Below are positions 27,438 to 38,422 of a stretch of DNA of 64,000 nucleotides, piece after piece. Where the stretch lies: positions 1,326,334 to 1,390,333 of the forward strand of contig NZ_LR733304.1 of assembly GCF_902506105.1 (NCBI RefSeq), written 5' to 3'. Position 1 is the first letter of the stretch. Each line of letters begins with the position of its first letter. This stretch comes from Aeromicrobium sp. 9AM. Its GTDB lineage: Bacteria > Actinomycetota > Actinomycetes > Propionibacteriales > Nocardioidaceae. The notes beneath the pieces were generated by a model, which was not told the DNA's origin, did no database searches, and saw only the letters and a list, made by a program, of their open reading frames with translations. Made by a program: the position numbers and the translations under genes.

Positions 27438-27440
27438 TCT
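27435..27440 (+). promoter_or_regulatory. −10 box TAATCT of the carbonic anhydrase gene
   Basis: TAATCT ends 7 bases before the ATG at 27448 and overlaps the MFS stop codon; no ribosome binding site. A leaderless promoter inside the end of the previous gene. Confidence 0.5.
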
Positions 27441-27447
27441 GTCGCCC

Positions 27448-27942
27448 ATGCCTGACTTCGACGACCTGCTCAGGGCCAATCGCGAGTATGCCGAGGACTT
27501 CGGACTCTCCGGGTTCGACGGCATCGCCCATGCCGGGATCGCGATGGTGACCTGCATGGACTCGCGGATCGACCCGCTTCGCATGATCGGCCTCAAGGCC
27601 GGCGACGCCAAGATCCTCCGCAATCCCGGAGGCCGTGTCACGGACCAGGCGCTCGTCGCGCTGGTGCTGGGTGTCAACCTCCTCCAGGTCCGCCGGGTCC
27701 TCGTCGTCGAGCACACCCGGTGCGCCATGGCGTCCTCGACCGAGGACGAGCTCAAGGCCAGGGTGGCGGAGTCCGCAGGCACGGATGCATCGTGGATGAG
27801 CCTGGGCGCGATCGTCGACCAGGAGCAGACCGTGCGGGCGGACGTCATGCGCGTGCGGAGCCACCCGCTCATCAGCGACGACATCCTGGTCGGCGGATTC
27901 ATCTACGACGTCGACACCGGGCTGCTCCAGCCGGTGAGCTGA
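27448..27942 (+). CDS. Beta-carbonic anhydrase (small, Rv1284-like)
   Basis: 164 residues. It interconverts CO2 and bicarbonate. The zinc ligands Cys36, His89 and Cys92 and the Asp38-Arg40 dyad stand in CMDSR (36-40) and EHTRC (88-92), exactly as in beta-class enzymes. The length matches the short subclass represented by M. tuberculosis Rv1284. No signal peptide. The gene follows the MFS gene by 10 bases but has its own −10 box. It converges on parE. Confidence 0.92.
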   Translation: MPDFDDLLRANREYAEDFGLSGFDGIAHAGIAMVTCMDSRIDPLRMIGLKAGDAKILRNPGGRVTDQALVALVLGVNLLQVRRVLVVEHTRCAMASSTEDELKARVAESAGTDASWMSLGAIVDQEQTVRADVMRVRSHPLISDDILVGGFIYDVDTGLLQPVS

Positions 27943-27958
27943 TTCGCGGACGCGTGGG

Positions 27959-30049
<2,091 letters not shown>

Positions 30050-30227
30050 GGATATCGAGCCGGTGTGACGGGCCGCGTCGTGACACGCGATCCACCGCGC
30101 GCCTGCGTCGATTTGTCCCGCTCGGGGAGTATGTATGTCGTAGGTCACGAACGACCACGCGGAATAGCACCACGTGATTGGATGTTGATCTGGTCAGAAC
30201 CGCCGAATGCTCAGAGAGAAGGTCACC

Positions 30228-30452
30228 GTGACAACACTGACAGCCCCCATGCTGAGCTCCCTCGACCGCTGCGACCGCTGCGGCGCTCAGGCATACGTAC
30301 GCGTGACGCTCGGCGGCGGTGGTGAGCTGATGTTCTGCGCTCACCACGCACGGCAGCACGAGGACAAGCTCCGCGAGATGTCAGCCCTCATCCACGACGA
30401 GAGCGAGCGACTCGCGGCCACGCCGTCGACGTTCGCCGACGAAGAGGCATAA
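30228..30452 (+). CDS. Small DUF7455 zinc-binding protein
   Basis: 74 residues. A four-ligand metal site is visible: CDRCGAQAY near residue 15 and FCAHH near 35. The rest is charged and helical. Proteins of this size and pattern are common in Streptomyces and relatives and are now labelled DUF7455; the function is unknown. The GTG at 30228 is preferred over the ATG seven codons earlier because AGAAGG stands at proper distance. It is divergent from parE and ends at a very strong terminator. Confidence 0.85.
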   Translation: MTTLTAPMLSSLDRCDRCGAQAYVRVTLGGGGELMFCAHHARQHEDKLREMSALIHDESERLAATPSTFADEEA

Positions 30453-30467
30453 CCGCTTCGTCACCCA

Positions 30468-30516
30468 GACAACGCGAAGGGCCGGCCAGATGATCTGGCC
30501 GGCCCTTCGCGTTGTC
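30468..30516. terminator. Bidirectional terminator, 24-bp perfect stem
   Basis: GACAACGCGAAGGG... is repeated exactly in inverse around G30492, 24 bases each side, between the convergent DUF7455 and phospholipase D-like genes. The stem is almost a perfect 49-base palindrome. Confidence 0.85.
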
Positions 30517-30520
30517 CAGC

Positions 30521-32092
30521 TCAGTACGGGAAGTTGTGGATCTCGTGCGACCTCCAGATGGCCTTCCAGTGCTGGAGGTAGTCGTCGTAGACGCCGGGGT
30601 CCGTGGTCTCCGTCGTGATCTCGTCGCTGACGATCAGGTTGGAGCCGGTCAGCGCCGCCGAGCCCGCGAGCACGAGCTTGGTCGGCACCGCGTCCGCGGC
30701 GTCCGTCGGATAGAGCTTGCCGTCCAGGGTCCGCTCCTCAGGGTTGAGGTAGCTGCGGACCATCTTGGCCTCGACCATGATCGTCTTGTCGTGCGGCTTG
30801 GCCCACGCCGCCTCGATCCGGTTGTTGGCGTTCTTGAACGTGTCGAGGATCGGTCGGCAGACCCGGATGTACTGCTGGCAGTGCGCCACGCGGTTGACCT
30901 TGAGGTCGTCCTCGAACGACACGATCGAGACCTTGCACCCGGCGTTGGCCAGCTCGACGAGCTTCTGCGCCACCGCGATGCGGCGGTACTTGAAGCGGTT
31001 CTCCTGCAGCCGGATGCGGCACTGGTTGTCCGGCACGATGCGCTTGAGCATCACCAGGACGGGGTCGCGGTTGTTGGTCGGCGATGCAGCGATCGGCGTC
31101 GGATAGATCGTGACGTTCGCCAGGTTGGAGTAGAACATGCCGCGGTCGGCGTAGCTGCTGGTGTAGCCGTCCGCCGTCGCGTTCGCGTAACCGTAGCGGC
31201 CGGCGCCCTCGTGGCTGGCGACGTACTTGAGGTAGTCGATGCCGACGTTGCGCTCGGCGTACATGTCGGACCAGAGGTCCTTGCTCTGCTCCCACAGCTT
31301 CTCGTCGTTGTAGATCGTCAGGCCGTTGTTGTAGGTGCGCTCGCCGCTAGGCCCGCCGAGGTTGGCCGACCCCGACCAGATGGCGCCCTTGGCCGGCTTC
31401 TTGTCGCGGGTGAAGGTGCTGTTGATCAGCAGGATCTTGCTGTGCATGATCGCGCCGTTGGCGCTGGACAGGCACGCAAGGCTCTTGCCCTTCTGGCAGA
31501 TCTTGAAGTGCGCGTCACGCATCGAGCTCTTGTTGAGCGCACTCTGCAGGGCGCGTGACTCCTTGGACTGCGACGCCTTGCCGTGGATGACGCGGACCTT
31601 GACGCCCTTCTTGGCGGCACGGATCAGCTCACGCCCGACCCGGTGCGAGTTCTCCATGCGCGAGATCGAGAGGTAGACGTAGTTGGACTTGATCGCGCTC
31701 GACGCGCGGTACTTGCCGGTCCGCGGGTCGATGTAGGTGCCGCGGATCAGCCGCTCGAGATCGTTGAGCAGCGAGAAGTCGCTGTTGGCCGAGCTCGAGA
31801 TCGCCTTGTAGGGACGCGAGAAGTTGGTCTCCAGCGTCACCGGGAAGTCAGCACCCCACGGAGACCCGGCCGCCGACGCGGTCACGCCGTTGCGGTCACC
31901 CGGCACCTCGGCCGGCGGGGTGTCCGAGTTGACTGCTGCCGGAGCCTCGGACTCCGCGGGTGTCGCCGTCGGCGGGGTCGTGGTGTCGTCGGCGCCAGAG
32001 GCGGTCGACTGCAGTCCGAGGACCAAGGAACCGAGGAGGACGCCCACCCCGAGGGCGCGCATCACGCGCGTGGATCGGCCGGTTTTTCGCAC
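30521..32092 (-). CDS. Secreted phospholipase D-like (HKD) protein
   Basis: 523 residues. A Sec signal peptide (basic MRKTGRSTRVMR, hydrophobic core to about residue 28, cleavage near ASG-AD) is followed by a Thr/Pro-rich linker to about 75. Two HKD-type half-sites are visible: IMHSKILLIN with GSANLGG downstream (near 215-245), and KPHDKTIMVEA with LAGSAALTGSNL (near 437-490). The first lacks the canonical aspartate six residues after lysine (HSKILLINST), so it is a divergent PLD. It probably cleaves or transfers a phosphodiester outside the cell, possibly a lipid or nucleic acid. A similar protein is frequent in Nocardioidaceae. Confidence 0.85.
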   Translation of the reverse strand: MRKTGRSTRVMRALGVGVLLGSLVLGLQSTASGADDTTTPPTATPAESEAPAAVNSDTPPAEVPGDRNGVTASAAGSPWGADFPVTLETNFSRPYKAISSSANSDFSLLNDLERLIRGTYIDPRTGKYRASSAIKSNYVYLSISRMENSHRVGRELIRAAKKGVKVRVIHGKASQSKESRALQSALNKSSMRDAHFKICQKGKSLACLSSANGAIMHSKILLINSTFTRDKKPAKGAIWSGSANLGGPSGERTYNNGLTIYNDEKLWEQSKDLWSDMYAERNVGIDYLKYVASHEGAGRYGYANATADGYTSSYADRGMFYSNLANVTIYPTPIAASPTNNRDPVLVMLKRIVPDNQCRIRLQENRFKYRRIAVAQKLVELANAGCKVSIVSFEDDLKVNRVAHCQQYIRVCRPILDTFKNANNRIEAAWAKPHDKTIMVEAKMVRSYLNPEERTLDGKLYPTDAADAVPTKLVLAGSAALTGSNLIVSDEITTETTDPGVYDDYLQHWKAIWRSHEIHNFPY

Positions 32093-32203
32093 AGGTCTGT
32101 TCTCCGAGGCGCTGGTCGTGGTCGTGACGGGTCGTGACAGTCTAACTCAATAGCTCGCCGGCACCGGCGTACCCCGAAACCCGGGTGTTGACGGTGCCGA
32201 ACG

Positions 32204-32224
32204 GCTGCCGGCACAGCCGGCAGC
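32204..32224 (-). terminator. Terminator of the principal sigma factor gene
   Basis: GCTGCCGGC-ACA-GCCGGCAGC, a perfect 9-bp stem with a 3-base loop, just beyond the sigma factor stop at 32230. A second small stem, CGCCGG-CA-CCGGCG, lies at 32157-32170. Confidence 0.75.
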
Positions 32225-32229
32225 AGCGA

Positions 32230-33714
<1,485 letters not shown>

Positions 33715-33817
33715 GTCTAACCTCACAAGCGGTAGATGGGCGCAACAATGAGGCCTGTGGTCAACCTCTGGCTCCAGTGTGCCACGTCAGGCCAACCGCT
33801 GGCATCTCAGGGTCCTC

Positions 33818-35296
33818 TCAGGAGCGTGTCGGCCAAGTGTGCACCGGATCGCCCTCGTGCATGTGCTCCTCGTACGCCCGGGTGGTGGCCCGCATCGCGG
33901 TCGCGCGGTCGGGCGACTGCGCGACCTGGTGGGCGAACTCGTCAATGAGCCAGGTCGCCCCGTTGCGGCCCGTGATGCAGCGCTGCTCGATGATCCCCAG
34001 CAACCGCTCCCTGACGGCCGTGTCGACGTCCATCTCCTTGAGGCCGGCGTGCGCCAAGGGCAGCAGCTGGCGCAGCACGAGCTCACGCGCCGAGACCGTG
34101 CCGACGGCCGGCCAGTAGAGCTCGGTCTCGATGCCGGCGCGTGCCGCCTGGTGGAAGTTGTCCTCGGCGGCGCGAAACGACAGCGCCGACCAGACCGGCC
34201 GGTCGCTCGTGCCGAGGACCTTGACGAGTCCGTAGAACAGGGCCGCGTTGGCCATCGTGTCGACGACGGTCGGCCCGGCGGGGAGCAGGCGATTCTCGAT
34301 GCGCAGGTGGGGCCTGCCGTCCGCGACGTCGTAGATGGGCCGGTTCCAGCGATAGATCGTGCCGTTGTGCAGCCGGAGCTCCGGCAGGTTGGGCACCCGC
34401 CCGGCCTCGAGCTCTGCCAGCGGGTCCTCGTCGTCGACGATCGGCAGCAGCGCCGGGAAGTAGCGGACGTTCTCCTCGAACAGGTCGAACACCGAGGTGA
34501 TCCACCGCTCGCCGAAGAACACCCGCGGGCGTACGCCTTGGGCCTTGAGCTCCTCGCTGCGGGTGTCGGTGGCCTGCTCGAACAGCGCGATCCGCGTCTC
34601 GTGCCACAGCTGCTGGCCAAGCAGGAACGGCGAGTTGGCGCCGACGGCCACCTGCACGGCGGCAATGGCCTGCGCGGCATTCCACATCGGCGCGAACTCG
34701 TCGGGCTCGACCTGGAGGTGAAGCTGCGTGCTGGTGCAGGCGGCCTCGGGAATGATCGTGTCCGCGGTGGTGTCGAGCCGGTCGACGCCGTCGATGACGA
34801 TCTCGATGTCCTCGCCGCGGGCGTTGAGGATCTGCTCGGACAGCAGGTGGTAGCGCGGGTTGGCCGAGATCGACTCGCGGCTGAAGTGTCCTTCCTGCAG
34901 CGTCGGGAGGATGCCGATCATCAGCAGGTGCGCGCCGACCTCGGACGCCTTGGACTGCGCGAAGTTGAGGTCGTCGCGGAGCGTGGCCTGGAGGGTGTCC
35001 AGCCCGGTTCCCGATATCCGGGCCGGGGGCACGTTGATCTCGATGTTGAACAGGCCGAGCTCGGTCTGGAAGTCCTCGTCGGCGATCGCCTCCAGCGCCT
35101 CGGCGTTCTTGAGGGCGGGGTCGCCTTGATCGTCGACGAGGTTGAACTCGATCTCGATGCCCACGTGCGTGTGCTCGAACGACAGGTCGTGCTCGCTCAG
35201 CATCCGGGCGAAGACATCGAGGCACCGGCGCACCTTGGCGCGGTAGCGGGTGCGGTCCTCGCGGCTGAACTCGCGTGCGTCGACGTCCTGTCCCAT
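33818..35296 (-). CDS. Glutamate-cysteine ligase family (GCS2) protein
   Basis: 492 residues. THVGIEIEFNLVDDQGDP near residue 43, NIEINVPPA near 84, STQLHLQVEPDEFAPMWNAAQAI near 190 and HLRIENRLLPAGPT near 335 are the carboxylate-amine ligase motifs of the GCS2 superfamily. It joins an amine to the gamma-carboxyl of glutamate using ATP. Actinobacteria make mycothiol rather than glutathione, so the product is uncertain; gamma-glutamylcysteine for ergothioneine (EgtA-like) is one possibility, but the other egt genes are not adjacent. It lies 9 bases after the DUF4192 stop and may be co-transcribed with it. Confidence 0.85.
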   Translation of the reverse strand: MGQDVDAREFSREDRTRYRAKVRRCLDVFARMLSEHDLSFEHTHVGIEIEFNLVDDQGDPALKNAEALEAIADEDFQTELGLFNIEINVPPARISGTGLDTLQATLRDDLNFAQSKASEVGAHLLMIGILPTLQEGHFSRESISANPRYHLLSEQILNARGEDIEIVIDGVDRLDTTADTIIPEAACTSTQLHLQVEPDEFAPMWNAAQAIAAVQVAVGANSPFLLGQQLWHETRIALFEQATDTRSEELKAQGVRPRVFFGERWITSVFDLFEENVRYFPALLPIVDDEDPLAELEAGRVPNLPELRLHNGTIYRWNRPIYDVADGRPHLRIENRLLPAGPTVVDTMANAALFYGLVKVLGTSDRPVWSALSFRAAEDNFHQAARAGIETELYWPAVGTVSARELVLRQLLPLAHAGLKEMDVDTAVRERLLGIIEQRCITGRNGATWLIDEFAHQVAQSPDRATAMRATTRAYEEHMHEGDPVHTWPTRS

Positions 35297-35305
35297 GCAG
35301 ACAGC

Positions 35306-36275
35306 CTAGGGCGACACGGGCTCTGCGGCTTGGAGAGCGGACCAGTGGGACGGCGCGATCCCGCCCTCGAGCATCTGGAGCATCAACCGGGCCATCGAGT
35401 ACGTCTGGTCGGCACGGAGCGCGCGCTCGACGGCGATGAGTGACTGGGCCCCGTCACCGGTGAGCCACGCGGCGAACGCCGTGAGGCTCAGGACGGCCGG
35501 CTCGAACGGCGGCACCACGCTCCGGGAGACGAGGGTGAGGAGACGCAGCATGTCATCGGCCGTCTCGACGGTGATCTGCCCCCACACCTCGTCCCGCACG
35601 GGGACCGTCGACATCCAGACCGAGAACCGCGTGACCTCCTCGTCGGTGAGCCGCTCCCCCTTCAGGCCGCGGTCGAGGATCGGCTGCACGTGTCGCATCC
35701 CGAGCGCCGCGATCTCGCGCTCGGGCGTACGGACGAGCAACGGCACGACCTGGCGAAGCACCTCGTCGGCCGCGCCGCGGCTGGGTCACCGCGGCGAACC
35801 GGTCGACGAGCGCCTGGCGGTCGGGCAGGATCTGCTGGCCCGCGGCGATCGCCTGGACCACGGCAAGGTGATGGTCCGACGTCTCGTACGCGATGCCGTC
35901 CGGCGGGAAACCCGGCTCGTCGGACCAGTAGCGCTCGCCGTCGGCACGCGCGGCGACGACCAGGTCGATCGGCGCGAGCCGCTCCTCGATCGCAGCGAGC
36001 AGATCACGCGCGACGGCCTGCTGCTGCGTCACGGCCAGGAAGATCGCGCCCTCGGCGCCGTGGCGACCCAGGTGCCCCACCACGATCTCGGCCAGCTGAT
36101 CGATGTCCTCAGGGTCCGGGATGTCGACACGCAGCCGGAATCCGAACCGGCGGCGTGGTCCTCGGGTCGACACCGCGACCAGCGACTCCTCGGGCCGGAA
36201 GCCGAAGAGCGTTGGCAGGGTGTTGAGCAGGTCCGGGATGTCATGGGCCGTGTAGACCGAAGGCGTCTGTGTCAT
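35306..36275 (-). pseudogene. DUF4192 gene interrupted by a frameshift
   Basis: The N-terminal part (ATG at 36275, SVYTAHDIPDLLNTLPTLFG, GFRPEESLVAVS) runs in one frame to about LVDRFAAVTQPRRG. The expected continuation (ADEVLRQVVPLLVRTPER, then the C-terminal domain to PSHWSALQAAEPVSP) lies in the next frame from about 35770. One base too many lies in the GC-rich tract 35768-35782. Together the parts give about 322 residues, the normal size for DUF4192, an actinobacterial family of unknown function. A sequencing error in the GC tract and a real mutation look the same; the downstream part shows normal codon use with no stops, so either an error or a recent mutation is likely. Confidence 0.8.
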
Positions 36276-36404
36276 GGCTCCACGCTGGTGGGCGACCGGA
36301 GCACCGTCCACGGGCCGCCGGCAGGCCTGTGCGCAGAGTCACGCTGGTCCTCGGCCTGTGGACGGGCCTATCGTTGACGGTGTCCGGCCGACCGGCCGGG
36401 CAGA

Positions 36405-36546
36405 CGTTCTCAGGGCGGGGTGGAAGTCCCCACCGGCGGTGAGGGTGGCGCAAGCCGTCCGCAGCCCGCGAGCGCCTCCTCCGGGAGGGTCAGCAGACTC
36501 GGTGCGACTCCGGGGCCGACGGTCACAGTCCGGATGAGAGAGAACG
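36405..36546 (+). promoter_or_regulatory. FMN riboswitch (RFN element)
   Basis: The P1 helix is CGTTCTC (36405-36411) with GAGAACG (36540-36546). The conserved core is complete: AGGGCGGGGTGGAAGTCCCC, ACCGGCGGT, AGCCCGCGAGCG, GCAGACTCGGTGCGACTCC, GGCCGACGGTCACAGTC and CGGATGAGAGA. The stem CGGGCGACG/CGTCGCCCG at 36549-36571 follows, so FMN binding probably controls either termination or access to the ribosome site of ribH. It is preceded by a −10-like TATCGT near 36369. Confidence 0.95.
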
Positions 36547-36548
36547 AT

Positions 36549-36571
36549 CGGGCGACGACGTACGTCGCCCG
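36549..36571 (+). terminator. Expression-platform hairpin of the FMN riboswitch
   Basis: CGGGCGACG-ACGTA-CGTCGCCCG, a 9-bp perfect stem between the riboswitch core and the ribH ribosome site (GGAG near 36595). No strong T-run follows, so translational control is also possible. Confidence 0.6.
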
Positions 36572-36601
36572 GTCAGCCCTGATTCAGCTCGAAGGAGAGC
36601 C

Positions 36602-37069
36602 ATGAATCAGCCCACCACCCACCGCATCGCCGTCGTCCGTGCCCAGTGGCACGACGACCTGGTCGGCGCCTGCGAGCGCGCGTTCAACGATGAGCTCCAC
36701 CGGCTCGTCCCGGAGTCGGGCAACGTCGAGACGTTCCACGTCCCCGGAGCCGTCGAGATCCCGCTGCACGCGCGGCGGCTGGCGGCGACCGGCCGCTTCG
36801 ACGCCGTCGTCGCGATGGCGCTCGTCGTCGACGGCGGCATCTTCCGGCACGAGTTCGTCGCGGACGCCGTCGTCTCGGCCCTCGTCGAGGTCGGACTCAG
36901 CACTGATGTGCCAGTCCTGTCCGCCGTGCTGACCCCGCACGAGTTCCGCGAGGACGGCCCGATCGCGGAGTTCTTCGAGAGCCACATGGCGCTCAAGGGC
37001 ATCGAGGCGGCACGCGCCTGCGTCGCGACGATCGACTCGCTCGGCCGGATCTCGGTGCTCGCCGGCTGA
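36602..37069 (+). CDS. ribH: 6,7-dimethyl-8-ribityllumazine synthase, RibH2 type
   Basis: 155 residues. It condenses 5-amino-6-ribitylaminouracil with 3,4-dihydroxy-2-butanone 4-phosphate, the penultimate step of riboflavin synthesis. The sequence follows the type II (RibH2) branch known from Brucella and Mesorhizobium rather than the usual RibH: VRAQWHDDLVGAC near residue 12, FHVPGAVEIPLHARRL near 42, VVDGGIFRHEFVADAVV near 75 and VLSAVLTPHEF near 102. Type II enzymes are decamers. No other rib gene is adjacent. In alpha-proteobacteria ribH2 is likewise a lone gene behind an FMN riboswitch. The ribosome site GGAG and the ATG at 36602 are clear. Confidence 0.92.
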   Translation: MNQPTTHRIAVVRAQWHDDLVGACERAFNDELHRLVPESGNVETFHVPGAVEIPLHARRLAATGRFDAVVAMALVVDGGIFRHEFVADAVVSALVEVGLSTDVPVLSAVLTPHEFREDGPIAEFFESHMALKGIEAARACVATIDSLGRISVLAG

Positions 37070-37117
37070 CTCGCGCGCCGCGGGCCGCATGTCGGTGGGT
37101 CAGGACAGAATGGCCGC

Positions 37118-38422
37118 ATGCGGTCCGTGGCGTCGATCATGCACCTCGACCTGGATGCGTTCTTCGCCTCGGTCGAGCAGCGCGACAAGCCCTCGCTACG
37201 CGGCCGGCCGGTCATCGTCGGCGGCATCGGCCCGCGCGGCGTCGTGGCGACGGCGTCCTACGAAGCCAGGGTGCACGGCGTGCGGTCCGCGATGCGTACG
37301 GCCGAGGCCCGGGCCAGGTGCCCGCACGCCGCCTTCCTCGGTGGCCGCTTCGACGCCTATCGCGAGGCCAGTCGGATCGTGATGGAGCGACTGCGCGAGG
37401 AGACCGAGGTCATCGAGCCGCTGTCGCTCGACGAGGCCTTCGTCGACCTCGGTGCCGGCCCGGGCTTCGACCCGGACCGGGTCGAGGACATCGTCGCCGC
37501 GATCCGCGCCGACATCGCGGATCTCACGGGCGGCCTCACCGCCTCGGTCGGTGTCGCTTCGTCCAAGCTGATGGCCAAGATCGCCAGCGAGATCAACAAG
37601 CCCGACGGCGTCTTCGTCGTCGAGCCCGGCACCGAGGCCGACGTGCTGGGGCCGATGCAGGCCACCGTGATCCCCGGCGTCGGTCCGGCCACCGCCGAGC
37701 GCCTCCGACGGGTCGGCATCCTGACCGTCGAGGACCTGCGCTCCCCCAGCGAGGCCGAGCTCGTACGCCTGCTCGGTCAGTCGTCCGGTCGGTCCCTGCA
37801 CCGGATGGCGCGGGCCGACGACGACCGGCCCGTCATGGCGTCGCGCGAGACCAAGTCGGTCAGTGTCGAGGACACGTTCGAGCAGGACATCTCCGATCGG
37901 CTCCAGCTCGAGACGATCATCGAGCGGATGGCCCGCTCGGTCTCCGGCCGGCTCCGCAAGAACGGCCTCTCGGGCCGCACCGTGACGCTCAAGATGCGCC
38001 ATCACGACTTCGAGACGCACACCAGGTCCTCGACCCTGCCCAACCCGACCGACAACGCCCGCATCCTCGCCACCACGGCTCGAGGCCTGCTGGCCGGCGA
38101 GGACATCAGCAACGGGCTGCGCCTGCTGGGAGTCGGGGTCAGCGGCCTCGCCGACTGGGTCCAGGACGACCTGTTCGCCTCTGACGAGGACGACGACGTC
38201 GACGACGAGCCCGAGCAGGAGGTCGTGGCCCGTCCCACGCGCTGGTATCCCGGCATGGACGTGCACCACGCCGATCACGGCGACGGGTGGGTCTGGGGCT
38301 CCGGGCTGGGCCGCGTGACGGTCCGCTTCGAGACGCGCTGGACGCCGCCGGGCCCGGTCCACACGTTCCTGGCCGACGACCCCGCACTGGGCGCAGGCCA
38401 CAACGGTACGTTCGACGTATGA
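37118..38422 (+). CDS. dinB: DNA polymerase IV (Y-family)
   Basis: 434 residues. Error-prone translesion polymerase. The catalytic carboxylates lie in MHLDLDAFFASVEQ (8-21) and LSLDEAFVDL near residue 103; ATASYEARVHGVRSAM near 43 is the nucleotide-binding finger. Helix-hairpin-helix and little-finger domains extend to about 350. A sliding-clamp motif QDDLF lies near 348. Beyond it is an extension of about 80 residues, an acidic linker then WYPGMDVHHADHGDGWVWG and FETRWTPPGPVHTF, seen in some actinobacterial DinB proteins and of unknown role. Its stop overlaps the peptidase start by 4 bases. Confidence 0.93.
   Translation: MRSVASIMHLDLDAFFASVEQRDKPSLRGRPVIVGGIGPRGVVATASYEARVHGVRSAMRTAEARARCPHAAFLGGRFDAYREASRIVMERLREETEVIEPLSLDEAFVDLGAGPGFDPDRVEDIVAAIRADIADLTGGLTASVGVASSKLMAKIASEINKPDGVFVVEPGTEADVLGPMQATVIPGVGPATAERLRRVGILTVEDLRSPSEAELVRLLGQSSGRSLHRMARADDDRPVMASRETKSVSVEDTFEQDISDRLQLETIIERMARSVSGRLRKNGLSGRTVTLKMRHHDFETHTRSSTLPNPTDNARILATTARGLLAGEDISNGLRLLGVGVSGLADWVQDDLFASDEDDDVDDEPEQEVVARPTRWYPGMDVHHADHGDGWVWGSGLGRVTVRFETRWTPPGPVHTFLADDPALGAGHNGTFDV

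Noticed and set aside
35306-35761. 151-residue frame as a separate gene
   Set aside because: It continues the DUF4192 protein in the next frame and its GTG has no ribosome site; treated as the 3' part of a frameshifted gene.
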